A stretch of 64,000 nucleotides of DNA from assembly GCA_963735115.1 (NCBI GenBank), contig CAVTJR010000003.1, forward strand, positions 682,001 through 746,000. The letters run 5' to 3'. Positions 17,203-26,604 of the stretch are shown one piece after another. A program made the position numbers and the translations under genes. The number at the start of each line of letters is the position of its first letter. The first letter of the stretch is position 1. The notes beneath the pieces are model-generated. The model worked only from the letters and a program-made list of their open reading frames with translations. It had not been told where the DNA came from and made no database searches. Source of the stretch: JAKACA01 sp963735115 (lineage in GTDB: Bacteria; Actinomycetota; Acidimicrobiia; Acidimicrobiales; Bog-793).

Positions 17203-18012
17203 GTGAGCGTTACTTCGGGTTCAAAATGGGCATGGGTGACCGGGGCAACTCGTGGTGTCGGCCGGGGTATAGCGATCGCTTTGGGCGCGTCCGGATGGAC
17301 GGTTTGGGTGACGGGGCGGTCCGGTAAGGACGGCGGCTTCGTGTCGCCCTTTCCGGGAACCGTCGAGGAAACTGCGGCGGCCGTCGACACCGCCGGCGGC
17401 ACCGGCATTGCCCGCGTCTGTGATCATCGTCGAGACGACGAGGTAGAGGCGGTCGTCGAAGAGATCTCGGCCGCAGGCCGCCTGCGCCTACTCGTCAACA
17501 ACGTCTGGGCCGGCTACGAGCGCCTCAACGCCGGTGCTTGGGAGGAGTGGAACGCGCCCTTCTGGGATCAACCAGTGGAGTTGTGGGACGCCATGTTCGA
17601 CGGAGGGATTCGAGCGCACTACGTAACATCGCGACTGTGCGCGCCCTTGCTGCGACGCGACCCCGGTGGTCTCGTGGTGAATATCTCCATGGCTCTCGGC
17701 CAATCTCACGTTGCCGGGCAAGGCGTGGCCTACAGCGTGGCGAAAGCGGCTGACGACAGGCTGTCGCTAGCGATGGCGGAGCAACTCGCGGAGAGCGGCG
17801 TCGCCGCTGTGTCGCTTCACCCGGGACTCGTGCGAACCGAGGGGGTAATGCAGTTCGCCGAGCACCTCGACCTGACGGGATCCCAGTCGCCAGAAGGAGT
17901 CGGGCGCGTCATCGCCAGGCTGTCCGACGACCCCGCCCTGATGTCGATGAGCGGAAGCGCCCTGTCTGTCGCGGAGCTCGCCGAGCGATATCAGATCGAT
18001 GTCTCCGCCTGA
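17203..18012 (+). CDS. SDR family oxidoreductase
   Basis: A 269-residue short-chain dehydrogenase. The cofactor motif is VTGATRGVGRGIA, the structural motif is LVNNVWAG, and the catalytic residues appear in LVVNISMALG (Ser) and YSVAKAADD (Tyr-x3-Lys). The frame is open for 50 codons upstream, but similarity to SDRs begins at the GTG at 17203, which I take as the start; no strong ribosome-binding site is visible. Substrate unknown. The VNNVW-type motif and extended loop resemble the DHRS1-like group. Confidence 0.85.
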   Translation: MSVTSGSKWAWVTGATRGVGRGIAIALGASGWTVWVTGRSGKDGGFVSPFPGTVEETAAAVDTAGGTGIARVCDHRRDDEVEAVVEEISAAGRLRLLVNNVWAGYERLNAGAWEEWNAPFWDQPVELWDAMFDGGIRAHYVTSRLCAPLLRRDPGGLVVNISMALGQSHVAGQGVAYSVAKAADDRLSLAMAEQLAESGVAAVSLHPGLVRTEGVMQFAEHLDLTGSQSPEGVGRVIARLSDDPALMSMSGSALSVAELAERYQIDVSA

Positions 18013-18413
18013 GCTCTGCCCATCCACCGCAGCTCAGTGAGGCCGCCGAGCGATGAGGACGAGGAACGGTCATCGTCAACAGGTGATGCGGGCAGGCAAC
18101 GCCCAAAAATTCCCTTGATATCTGTTCCGCATCCGGCTGCCCCATGACGCCGGGTCCGTGGACACGGCCTCGCCCCCGCATGCCACATTGCGGAGTGAAG
18201 GGCACCCTGATTGTCGAGAGCATCCAGGTCGGCTCGACGCTTCGAGCGCTCCTTGTCGTCCACGAGATTCGACGCTTCGCTACTTCCGACGTCGCCGAGT
18301 ACCAGCCATCGGTGTGGCGCAAGCTCACGCTCGGACGTCGGGTGTTCCCGAGCCACGCGCTCGCGAAGGTTGCCTGCCCATGGTCGGCACCTCGGCCCTC
18401 CTGAAGCTCGAGG
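18013..18413. other. convergent intergenic region, nothing recognised
   Basis: About 400 bp between the SDR and DUF1697 genes. Open frames exist on both strands but none has a recognisable motif, credible start or convincing ribosome-binding site. Confidence 0.5.
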
Positions 18414-18986
18414 TCAGCCTTCGAGGAGTGACACGAGCATGTTGACGGTCGTCCAGTTCCGCGCCGTTCCCGCCTGCATCGGGGTGCGGTGCCGCCCGCC
18501 ACGGCTCAGCTCCGCCCGCAAGATGCTGCGAGCAAACCCGTCGGGCGTCCACAGGTACAGCGTGCGGCCGACGACGCGCGCGTCGTCCCGGCTCGCCCTC
18601 GTGTGAGCGCGATCGACTGCGGCCGTGACCGATGCGGTTGCCCGGCGATCGGGAGCCTCTCGGAGGAACACGGCGTGGAGGCACCTGGGATCCTCCTCGT
18701 CGGGGAACGGGTTGCCACGGACGACCTGCCTGAGCTCGCCGCGGCCGACGACCACGACTGCCGGTCGGACAGTTAGCCGCTCCGCGATCGCGACCTCGAG
18801 CTTGTCCGCGAGCTCGACGCTGTCTGCGGCAGCGTCGGCCGCTGAAAACAGGACATTGCCGCTCTGGATGTACGTCGTCACGTCGCCGTAACCCAGCGAC
18901 GCGACTACGTCGCGGAGCTCCGCCATCGACACCTTGTTGCGGCCCAAGACGTTGATCCCGCGTAGCAGGGCGACGTGGGTTCTCAC
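18414..18986 (-). CDS. DUF1697 domain protein
   Basis: A 190-residue member of the DUF1697 family: the N-terminal THVALLRGINVLGRNKVSM and YIQSGNVLFSA, and the C-terminal SRGGRHRTPMQAGTARNWTTVN, are its two signature blocks. The biochemical role of the family is not established. It lies immediately upstream, in minus-strand order, of nothing obvious and 23 bases after the end of the EEP gene that shares its strand. Confidence 0.88.
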   Translation of the reverse strand: MRTHVALLRGINVLGRNKVSMAELRDVVASLGYGDVTTYIQSGNVLFSAADAAADSVELADKLEVAIAERLTVRPAVVVVGRGELRQVVRGNPFPDEEDPRCLHAVFLREAPDRRATASVTAAVDRAHTRASRDDARVVGRTLYLWTPDGFARSILRAELSRGGRHRTPMQAGTARNWTTVNMLVSLLEG

Positions 18987-19009
18987 CGGCTCATCCTCTG
19001 CGGGCTCAT

Positions 19010-19843
19010 TCAGTAACGCAGGTCAGCGACGACGCCGTAGTGGTCGGACAGCTGCAAGTCGGCGGGCGGACGCACGCCGAGCAGGGCACAGTGCGTCGGG
19101 TGACCCGCGCCTCCGAGGCAGGGCCAGGCAGAGAAGATGTAATCGAACCGCCTGTCTGGGTAAAGACCGAGCGCGGCAAGCGGGTTGCGGTTCGACCATG
19201 TGTAACCGGCGCTGCCGTCACCTGCCACTTCCCAGGCGTCGTAGAAGACGAGCTCCGGAGCGGCGGTGGCTGAACGCCCGGTGAGCGTTCGTATCTCGTC
19301 CGAGTCGGGGTTGGCGTTGAAGTCCCCGCATACGACTATCGGGTAGCGGCGGCTGCTCACCTCCTGGATGAACCGGGCGAGCTCTTTCACCTGTGCCTGG
19401 CGGAGGGCACTGCCGTCGAGTTGGTAGTCGAGCATGGTGCTGAACAGCTGGATCGGACCGCGATCGCCGTCCACCACGACGTGCACTGCCTCACCGAAGC
19501 CCGAGCCGTCCTCGGCCCGCAGGGGTCGACGGACAGGCTCGGTCATCGGCCAGCGGGAGACGAATCCCACCCCCGAAACCCAATCCTCCTGCTCCCAATC
19601 GCCTACGAAGCAGTGATGAGGCAGGCCGAGCGTCTGAGAGACTCGCTCAGGTTGGGTGATCTCACCGTCACGCCAGGCTTCGACCAGGCACACCAAATCG
19701 GGGGTGACCTCGAGAAGGGAGTCCTCTATTGCGGCCTGCCGCTCCTTCCATCGGGCGCCATAACGACCCCAGACATTCCACGCGACGAGGCGGACGGTCG
19801 ACTGCACCAGGGAGCCGTAAGGAGCGTACGGATCGAAGCTCAC
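19010..19843 (-). CDS. endonuclease/exonuclease/phosphatase (EEP) family protein
   Basis: A 277-residue EEP-fold hydrolase. Metal and catalytic motifs are in order: VAWNVWG near the N-terminus (Asn), PDLVCLVEAW (Glu), CGDFNANPDSDE (Asp/Asn), RFDYIFS (Asp) and LSDHYGVVADLRY at the C-terminus (Asp-His). Members cleave phosphodiesters or phosphate esters in nucleic acids, lipids or small molecules; no signal peptide is evident. Same strand as the DUF1697 gene 23 bases downstream, so possibly cotranscribed. Confidence 0.88.
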   Translation of the reverse strand: MSFDPYAPYGSLVQSTVRLVAWNVWGRYGARWKERQAAIEDSLLEVTPDLVCLVEAWRDGEITQPERVSQTLGLPHHCFVGDWEQEDWVSGVGFVSRWPMTEPVRRPLRAEDGSGFGEAVHVVVDGDRGPIQLFSTMLDYQLDGSALRQAQVKELARFIQEVSSRRYPIVVCGDFNANPDSDEIRTLTGRSATAAPELVFYDAWEVAGDGSAGYTWSNRNPLAALGLYPDRRFDYIFSAWPCLGGAGHPTHCALLGVRPPADLQLSDHYGVVADLRY

Positions 19844-19916
19844 CCGGCGAGTATGTCATTGCCTGTGGCCTCGCCGTCCGGCCCGTGCCGACCGCGAGCG
19901 GGTAGCTTCCCATTAC

Positions 19917-20441
19917 ATGGTTCAAGACCTCGAGGACCCCAGACGGCGCGAACCACCAAAGGACGGCCTCGCCGAGCGCGAGATGCTGGAGGCCTGGCTG
20001 GAGTTCCACCGCACGACGCTGCTGCTCAAAGCCGAGGGAATCGACGACCACGGGCGGAAGGCTCGCCCCGTCGCTAGCTCGAAGCTCTCCCTCCACGGTC
20101 TTGTCCGCCACATGGCAGAGGTTGAACGATCGTGGTTCAGGCGGGTCCTCCAGCGCGAGGTCGGCGCACCGTACATCTGGTGCGACCCCAACGTAGAGGA
20201 CAGCGAAATGGTCCCCCTCGACGGCGCTGACTGGGACGATGACCTGGCGTCATGGCAGGCGGAGTGCGACGACAGCCGCAGGGCGGCCGCGTCCCACAGC
20301 CTCGACGACACCGGCGTCACCCGAAATGGTCAGCCCTGCTCGCTTCGTTGGATCTACGTGCACATGATCGAGGAGTACGCCCGCCACAACGGCCACGCTG
20401 ACCTCATCCGCGAGCTTGTCGACGGATCAGTCGGCTGCTAG
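19917..20441 (+). CDS. DinB/DUF664 family protein
   Basis: A 174-residue four-helix-bundle protein of the DinB-like DUF664 group, which in actinobacteria includes mycothiol-dependent enzymes. Metal-ligand histidines are in place: LHGLVRHMAEVERSWF and WIYVHMIEEYARHNGHADLIREL. Family members catalyse thiol transfer or isomerisation, or act as detoxification enzymes. Divergent from the EEP gene; start ATG at 19917. Confidence 0.85.
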   Translation: MVQDLEDPRRREPPKDGLAEREMLEAWLEFHRTTLLLKAEGIDDHGRKARPVASSKLSLHGLVRHMAEVERSWFRRVLQREVGAPYIWCDPNVEDSEMVPLDGADWDDDLASWQAECDDSRRAAASHSLDDTGVTRNGQPCSLRWIYVHMIEEYARHNGHADLIRELVDGSVGC

Positions 20442-20639
20442 GTCCTCGAGCAGAACTCGCCGGCACACGATGGATCGGGTGCTTACCTTCGCGAGCGGAC
20501 GACAGCTTCTGCGGCCGCCACTTGGATCTGCTCCGGGAGCGCATCGACGGTCGCAGCGGCGAGTAGCGGCGAGTCTGGCGTCAGGACTCGCAAGGTTTCT
20601 ATGACCGGCTGACCGCTCCTTAGAAAGTCTTAGGCATCT

Positions 20640-22271
20640 TCAAGCGACAAAGGCGCCCGTGGAAGCCGTCACGGCTGCGTTCCGGCCAAGCCGCTTGGCG
20701 GCGAGCAGCCGCGTGTCCGCGGCGGTGAGCACCTCCTGCCAGCCCTTCGCCGGACCGCAGGCAACTCCGAGGCTCACGCTTACGTGGAGGTCCGGCGCGA
20801 CCGCTGTCCAGTCAATGCCGGAGACATCGTGCCGCAGCCGCCCGGCGAATCCGTCAGCGCCCACCAGGTTGACGCCCGACAAGGCCAGCACGAACTCATC
20901 CCCGCCGTAGCGGATGACTAGCTGCCCGCTTCGTGTCTTGCTCGCGAAGAGCTGGGCGATTTGTCGCAGGACGATGTCGCCTATGTCGTGGCCGAACGTA
21001 TCGTTGATCTCCTTGAAGGAATCGATGTCGGCGATGATGCAGGCCACTTCGGTCTGCCGCGCCGCCTCCTCAGCGAGGAAGCGATCGAGCCGCCGCCGGT
21101 TGCCGATGCCGGTAAGGGCGTCTTCTTCAGCCGATCGTGTGGCTTCCGCCGCCTGAGTTTGGAGATTGCTGCGGTCCCGCTCGAGGTCCACCCGTGCCCA
21201 GACTTGCTGCACGAGCTGTTGGGTTTGGCCCTGGTGTATCTCCCACATGTGTCTCTTGACCTCACGGGTGTCGGCCAGTGCGCTCTGGAAGTCACCGGCA
21301 GCCTCCTCGCAAGCGGCCAACTCCTCGAGCGCCAGCATCAAGTCGTGCTCGTCGTCGCTCTCCTCGACGATCCCCACATCTCGGCGGGCGACCGCAAGGG
21401 CTTCCTCCACTCGGCCAGCTAGGCGGAGACATCGGGCCTCGACCCAGGCGAGATCAGCGTGCTCAGTTGCGGGCTTGACCGCGTTCGCCTCGTTCCGGAA
21501 CCCGTCGAGCACTTGTAGCGCATCTTCCACGCGGCCTAGGTCGCAGAGGACCTCTGCCAGCAGCCGGTAGTTGCCGAGCCGCGGTTCCGCCTCCGCTGAC
21601 TCCCGGAGCAATCTTCGAGCCATCGCCTCGGCGCGCTCGAGCCTTTCGGTGTCGATTCCCAGTTGGGACTTCTGCTGCTGCTGGGCGGCAAGCAGCAAGG
21701 CGTCGACCACGTTGTACAACTCGCGGCAAACCCGCTCGCGGTCACCTAGTCGCTCGGCGGCAGCGAGCGAGAACTCGAACTGCTCAACTGCTCGGTCGTA
21801 GTCCAGGTAGTAGTAGCAAAAGACGCCTAGCCGGTTGGTGATCTCCATCCGGAGACGGTCATCGTTGATGGAGTCCAGGCCCAGGATGCTCTTTGTCGCC
21901 AGTTCCGAAGCGAGTGAGACGTTGCCAAGCCGGGAGGCGTGGGCCGCACCGAGGCTGGCAGCGTCGATGGCCAGCTCGACGTCGCCGGCCATCTCGAAGA
22001 GAGTTGTCGCAGCAGCGGCGTCCTCGCATGCCTCGCGGTCGAGCGACTGGAATGATCGCACTCGGGCCCGGCAGATGAGCAGGCGGGCTCTGTCGATGGG
22101 GGCCGTTACCCACTCGAGCGCCCTCGTGATCTCTGGCAGGCATGCCTCGCAAGCAGCAGGGCTCGACGCCAGACGCGTGCGCTCGAGCAACGCGTCGAGG
22201 TCGACGTGCGAGCGGACACTCTTGTTCACCTCTCTATGTATCGGCGAAGCGCGAGGTGATCCTGAGAACAT
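20640..22271 (-). CDS. cytosolic TPR-GGDEF diguanylate cyclase
   Basis: A 543-residue protein with a tetratricopeptide-like helical repeat array over residues about 30-350, a short coiled coil (ARVDLERDRSNLQTQAAEAT) and a GGDEF domain at the C-terminus. The active site is RYGGDEFVLAL (GGDEF at 456-460), so it should convert two GTP to c-di-GMP. The inhibitory RxxD motif expected just upstream reads RSGQ, so feedback inhibition through that site is probably absent. No membrane segment is visible; signals are presumably protein partners bound by the TPRs. Single gene. Confidence 0.88.
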   Translation of the reverse strand: MFSGSPRASPIHREVNKSVRSHVDLDALLERTRLASSPAACEACLPEITRALEWVTAPIDRARLLICRARVRSFQSLDREACEDAAAATTLFEMAGDVELAIDAASLGAAHASRLGNVSLASELATKSILGLDSINDDRLRMEITNRLGVFCYYYLDYDRAVEQFEFSLAAAERLGDRERVCRELYNVVDALLLAAQQQQKSQLGIDTERLERAEAMARRLLRESAEAEPRLGNYRLLAEVLCDLGRVEDALQVLDGFRNEANAVKPATEHADLAWVEARCLRLAGRVEEALAVARRDVGIVEESDDEHDLMLALEELAACEEAAGDFQSALADTREVKRHMWEIHQGQTQQLVQQVWARVDLERDRSNLQTQAAEATRSAEEDALTGIGNRRRLDRFLAEEAARQTEVACIIADIDSFKEINDTFGHDIGDIVLRQIAQLFASKTRSGQLVIRYGGDEFVLALSGVNLVGADGFAGRLRHDVSGIDWTAVAPDLHVSVSLGVACGPAKGWQEVLTAADTRLLAAKRLGRNAAVTASTGAFVA

Positions 22272-22452
22272 GAGGGGTGGACTCGGCTGCCACGATCGTG
22301 CCGGCCCACGGAAGTGCCAAACTTCGACAGCCTTGGGGCGACTGCGGGATCGAGGCGGCCACGGCCGTGCCAGGCGACGAGCACAACTGTCGTGGGACCC
22401 GTTAATCCCCGTGCCGGACCTACCGGCCTATCCGTGAGGTGCACGTTGAAGT

Positions 22453-23565
22453 GTGGGCCTGAGTCGTGGTACAAACGAATTTATTGCGACTACCGCCCGT
22501 GCGCAGCGCGCCGCCGTCAGCGACCTCACTACTGGCCGGATCGCGGTTGAGGTCACGGGGCTGACCAAACGCTACGGTGGCGTCGTGGCGCTCGCGGGCG
22601 TCGATCTGCGGGTTGGCGAGGGCGAGTTCTTCACGTTGCTCGGGCCGTCTGGATCGGGCAAGACAACGCTACTGCGCCTTATCGCAGGCTTCGAGATACC
22701 GGATTCTGGCCGGATCGAGCTGGCCGAGTGCGACGTCACGAACATCCCTCCGTATGCCCGCAACGTCAATACCGTCTTCCAGGATTACGCCCTATTCCCA
22801 CACATGACGGTGTCCGAGAACATCGAGTACGGACTTCGGGTTCGGCGCGTGCCGAAGGCGGAGCGCGGCCGCAGAGCGGCCGCCGCCCTGGAGCGGGTGC
22901 GCCTGTCCGGCCTCGGCGAACGCAAGCCGGCGCAGCTGTCGGGCGGGCAGCGCCAGCGCGTCGCGCTCGCGAGGGCCATCGTCAACGAGCCGGAGGTGCT
23001 CTTGCTCGACGAGCCGCTCGGCGCCCTCGACCTCAAGCTCCGCCAGGAGATGCAGCTGGAGCTCCAACGAGTACAGCGCGAGGTAGCCATCACGTTCGTC
23101 TACGTCACGCACGACCAGGAGGAAGCGCTCTCGATGAGCGACCGCATCGCCGTGCTGAACCAGGGCCGGATCGAGCAGATAGGCACTCCTCTCGAGGTGT
23201 ACGAACGCCCATTGACGGCCTTCGTGGCTGGTTTCATAGGCATCTCCAACCTGATCGAACGCCACGGGAAGCAGATCACCGTCCGACCCGAGAAGATCAG
23301 CCTCCTCCGGGACGGCGAAGCCGTCCCGGAGGGCGTCCGCGTGGAAACGGGTCGTATCCGAGATGTCAGCTATGCGGGCGTTCTCACGCGCTACGTTGTC
23401 GAACTCGATGCCGGGGGCGAGTTGGTCGTCGCCCGGCAGAACAACGCTGACTCGGTGATGTTGACCGCTGACCAAGACAAGGCGGTCCGCATCGCGTGGC
23501 GCCCCGACCAGGAATACACGATTACGCACGAACAGCAAGCGAATCTGCCCATCGGAGGAAAGTAG
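22453..23565 (+). CDS. potA: ABC transporter ATP-binding protein, polyamine type
   Basis: A 370-residue ATPase that energises import by the permeases encoded downstream. Walker A is GPSGSGKTT, the Q-loop VFQDYALFPHMTV, the signature LSGGQRQRVALARA, Walker B LLLDEPLGALD and the H-loop YVTHDQEEALSM. A C-terminal TOBE-like regulatory domain follows (ITVRPEKISLL). The first 30 residues before VEVTGLTKRYGG are not conserved, so the GTG start at 22453 is uncertain. First gene of a four-gene operon; the binding protein starts 6 bases after its stop. Confidence 0.9.
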   Translation: MGLSRGTNEFIATTARAQRAAVSDLTTGRIAVEVTGLTKRYGGVVALAGVDLRVGEGEFFTLLGPSGSGKTTLLRLIAGFEIPDSGRIELAECDVTNIPPYARNVNTVFQDYALFPHMTVSENIEYGLRVRRVPKAERGRRAAAALERVRLSGLGERKPAQLSGGQRQRVALARAIVNEPEVLLLDEPLGALDLKLRQEMQLELQRVQREVAITFVYVTHDQEEALSMSDRIAVLNQGRIEQIGTPLEVYERPLTAFVAGFIGISNLIERHGKQITVRPEKISLLRDGEAVPEGVRVETGRIRDVSYAGVLTRYVVELDAGGELVVARQNNADSVMLTADQDKAVRIAWRPDQEYTITHEQQANLPIGGK

Positions 23566-23571
23566 GTAACG

Positions 23572-24786
23572 ATGATCGGACGGAAAGCCCTCGGGCGGAT
23601 GACGCCGAGCGCCGCCATCCTGGCCGTGATAGCGCTGATCGCCGCCGGCTGCGGCAGTAGCACCGCCAGCTCCAGCGGCACCGGCAGCACCCCCGCAGGC
23701 GGTGTGCCGACTGCGAACCTGCCCGTGCTGAAGACGATCGGGAAGGGCGAGGGAGCGCTGAACCTGATCGCGTGGGAAGGATATCTACAGCCAGAGTGGG
23801 TGGACCCGTTCGAGAAGCAGACCGGTTGCCAGGTCCACGCGACCTATGCCGGCACGTCCGACGAGATGGTCTCGCTCATGAAGAACGGCGGCGGCGGGAT
23901 TTACGACATGGTCTCCTCGTCTGGCGATGCCGATCTGAGGATCATCTACGCGGGCGATGCTCACCCGGTCAACATCTCGCTGATTCCCAGTTGGAAAGAG
24001 TTCTTCCCGGCGTTCCAGTCCCCGGCTTTCAACACCGTCGACGGCGTGCACTACGGCGTTTCCCTGCAGTGGGGGCCGAATGTGCTGATGTACAACGAGA
24101 AGGATTTCCCCACCCCTCCAACCTCGTGGAGCGTCATCTACAACCCCAAGTACAAGGGGCAGGTCACCATCCCTGACAACCCGATCCAGATTGCCGATGC
24201 TGCCGTCTATCTCAAGTACCACGACCCGGCCTTGGGCATCACCGACCCGTACGAGATGACGCAGCCACAATTCCAAGCTTCTGTCAGCCTGCTGGCTAAG
24301 GAGGCCCCGCTGGTCAAGAAGTACTGGGACCTCGCCTCCCAGGAGATCTCGGAGTTCAAGAATGGTGACGCCACCGTCGGCGCCGGCTGGCCCTACCAGG
24401 TGAGTGCTCTCAAAGGGATCCACTTTCCCATCGGCTCGGTGATCCCGAAGGAGGGCGCGACCGGATGGGCGGACACTTGGATGCTGGCTGCCAAGGCCCC
24501 GCACCCCAACTGCGCCTATATGTGGATGCGCTACATCAGCACGCCGCAGGTCCAGGCCGAGCAAGCAGTCAACTATGGCGAGACACCGGACAACTCCCTT
24601 GCTTGCGGCTACATGAACAAGATCCAGGCGGGCTCATGCGACCAGTATCACGCCAACGCTCCCCTCAGCTACTTCAAGGCCATTGAGCTCTGGAAGACTC
24701 CGGTCGCGACCTGCGACAATGGCAAGCCCGACTGCGTGCCCTACTCGGAATGGGAGTCGGCCTGGATCACCCAGGTGGTCGGGTAG
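23572..24786 (+). CDS. potD: polyamine-type ABC substrate-binding lipoprotein
   Basis: A 404-residue periplasmic-type binding protein anchored by lipid: the signal sequence ends in a lipobox LIAAGC at residues 21-26. The body has PotD/PotF-family features (NLIAWEGYLQPEWVDPFEKQ, SLQWGPNVLMYNEKDFP, GDATVGAGWPYQ). The ligand is probably putrescine, spermidine or a similar cation, but the pocket cannot be judged by eye. Second gene of the operon. Confidence 0.87.
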   Translation: MIGRKALGRMTPSAAILAVIALIAAGCGSSTASSSGTGSTPAGGVPTANLPVLKTIGKGEGALNLIAWEGYLQPEWVDPFEKQTGCQVHATYAGTSDEMVSLMKNGGGGIYDMVSSSGDADLRIIYAGDAHPVNISLIPSWKEFFPAFQSPAFNTVDGVHYGVSLQWGPNVLMYNEKDFPTPPTSWSVIYNPKYKGQVTIPDNPIQIADAAVYLKYHDPALGITDPYEMTQPQFQASVSLLAKEAPLVKKYWDLASQEISEFKNGDATVGAGWPYQVSALKGIHFPIGSVIPKEGATGWADTWMLAAKAPHPNCAYMWMRYISTPQVQAEQAVNYGETPDNSLACGYMNKIQAGSCDQYHANAPLSYFKAIELWKTPVATCDNGKPDCVPYSEWESAWITQVVG

Positions 24787-24788
24787 GG

Positions 24789-25694
24789 GTGGCGGCATCT
24801 GCCGAAGGGGTCACAGGGGCAAGGCTGTCCCGCCTCTCGGTCGCACTGTGGCGCCGTCCCTGGGCGCGGGCCACCCTGATGCTGACGCCTGCGCTTGCGT
24901 GGTTCGTGCTGATCTACCTGGCCGCTTTAGCCGTGCTGCTGATAACCGCCTTCTGGGAGATCAACCCCTTCACGACGAACATCGAGCGGATCTGGAACCT
25001 GAGCAACTTCACCGAGATTTTCGGGAATTCCGCCTACCGGGACATCATCTTTCGCACTGTCGGGATGGCGGCCGGAGTCACGGTGGTAGACGCCATCGTC
25101 GCATTCCCCTTCGCTTACTACATGGCCCGTCTGGCCACACCGCGGATGCGGACCGTGCTGTACGTAGCCATTCTGCTGCCACTGTGGGCCAGCTATCTGG
25201 CGCGCGTCTACGCCTGGCTGCTGATCTTCACTCATGACGGCATTCTCAACTGGACGCTCGGCAAGATCGGCCTGCCGAGCGTCAACCTGATCTACACGAA
25301 CAAGGCCGTCTTCATCGTCTTCTGCTACGTCTGGCTCCCGTTTATGGTGCTTCCGGTGTTCGCTGCCTTGGACCGGATCCCGCCGACACTGATCGAAGCT
25401 TCGCAAGATCTCGGCGCTCGCACCTGGCGGACCCTCCGCTCCGTCATCGTGCCGTTCGTCCTCCCGGGTCTCGTCGCTGGCTCCATCTTCACCTTCTCGC
25501 TCACGCTCGGCGACTTCATCACGCCGATCCTGGTCGGTGGCACCGGTTCGTACTTCATCGGCAACGTCATCCAGGGGAACGTCGGGATCGCCAACAACGT
25601 GCCGTTCGCGGCGGCGATGGCGATGGTGCCGGTCACGATCATGGCCGCATATCTGTTGTTCGCAAGGGCGCTCGGCGCCTTCAAGGCGCTTTAG
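24789..25694 (+). CDS. potB: ABC transporter permease, PotB-like
   Basis: A membrane-spanning subunit of about 300 residues with six predicted helices. The cytoplasmic EAA loop is LIEASQDLGARTWRTLRSVIVPFVLPGL in slightly diverged form (seen in parts as EASQDLGA and IVPFVLPG). The frame is open from 24750, inside the binding-protein gene; I prefer the GTG at 24789, two bases after that gene's stop. The downstream permease ATG follows its TAG directly, so the genes are cotranslated. Confidence 0.85.
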   Translation: MAASAEGVTGARLSRLSVALWRRPWARATLMLTPALAWFVLIYLAALAVLLITAFWEINPFTTNIERIWNLSNFTEIFGNSAYRDIIFRTVGMAAGVTVVDAIVAFPFAYYMARLATPRMRTVLYVAILLPLWASYLARVYAWLLIFTHDGILNWTLGKIGLPSVNLIYTNKAVFIVFCYVWLPFMVLPVFAALDRIPPTLIEASQDLGARTWRTLRSVIVPFVLPGLVAGSIFTFSLTLGDFITPILVGGTGSYFIGNVIQGNVGIANNVPFAAAMAMVPVTIMAAYLLFARALGAFKAL

Positions 25695-26522
25695 ATGGAA
25701 TCAAGGGGCCTAAGAATCGGGCTGCGAATCTGGGTGATCGCCGTGTTGCTGTTCCTCTACGTGCCGATCGCGCTGATCATTCTTTACGCATTCAATCGGC
25801 CGATCGTGGAGAGCTGGCCGATCTCGAGCCTCACGCTGCACTGGTTCTCTGTGGCTTGGCACGACCCTGATGTCCGAAGTGCGTTCATCCTGTCGCTCAA
25901 GGTGGGTCTGCTGGCGACCGGCATCGCTCTGGCGCTCGGATCGGCGGTGGCCTATGCAGTACATCACTTTCAGTTCTTCGGCCGCGAGGCAATCTCGTTC
26001 TTCCTCGTGCTCCCCTTGGCTCTGCCCGGGGTTGTTACCGGCGTAGCCCTGAGCTCTTTTTTCTCGTTCAACAGCATCCAGCTGTCTATCTGGACCATCG
26101 TGATCGGCCACGCGACGTTCTGCGTCGTCGTCGTTTACAACAACGTCATCGCAAGGCTGCGGAGGGTGCCGGGATCGTTGGCCGAGGCGTCGATGGATCT
26201 CGGCGCCCGCGGGTGGCAGACGTTGCGCTTCATCACGCTGCCAATGGTGGCGACGGCTCTGGTGTCCGGCGCCCTGCTCGCATTCGCCCTCTCGTTCGAC
26301 GAGGTCATCGTCACCGTGTTCACAGCCGGCGCGCAGAGCACGCTGCCGCTGTGGATCTTCGGCGCCATCCGGCTCGGCCAGCAACTGCCCGAGGTGAACG
26401 CGGTGGTTGCCATCGTCATCGGCTTGACGATCATCCCGGTCGTGCTGGCAGCTCGGCTGTCCGGCGCCGGATCGGTGACGAGAGCGGTCCAAGCCATGCC
26501 GACCGGAGAGCCGGCATATTAA
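25695..26522 (+). CDS. potC: ABC transporter permease, PotC-like
   Basis: A 275-residue second permease with six hydrophobic segments and the EAA loop AEASMDLGARGWQTLRFITL. It starts on the base after the previous stop codon. Together with potA, potD and potB it completes a type I importer. The convergent alcohol-dehydrogenase gene ends 82 bp further on; no clear terminator hairpin was seen between them. Confidence 0.87.
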   Translation: MESRGLRIGLRIWVIAVLLFLYVPIALIILYAFNRPIVESWPISSLTLHWFSVAWHDPDVRSAFILSLKVGLLATGIALALGSAVAYAVHHFQFFGREAISFFLVLPLALPGVVTGVALSSFFSFNSIQLSIWTIVIGHATFCVVVVYNNVIARLRRVPGSLAEASMDLGARGWQTLRFITLPMVATALVSGALLAFALSFDEVIVTVFTAGAQSTLPLWIFGAIRLGQQLPEVNAVVAIVIGLTIIPVVLAARLSGAGSVTRAVQAMPTGEPAY

Positions 26523-26604
26523 GAGAGCCGCGTCCGGCAGGACACAGTCCTCGTCGCTGCCTTGGCGCGCCGTTGGCACCGCCTGGGCCGCCGAGCAGGC
26601 CGAT

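Noticed and set aside
26521..26604. Terminator between potC and the alcohol dehydrogenase
   Set aside because: The GC-rich gap does not form a convincing stem followed by a U-tract on either strand.
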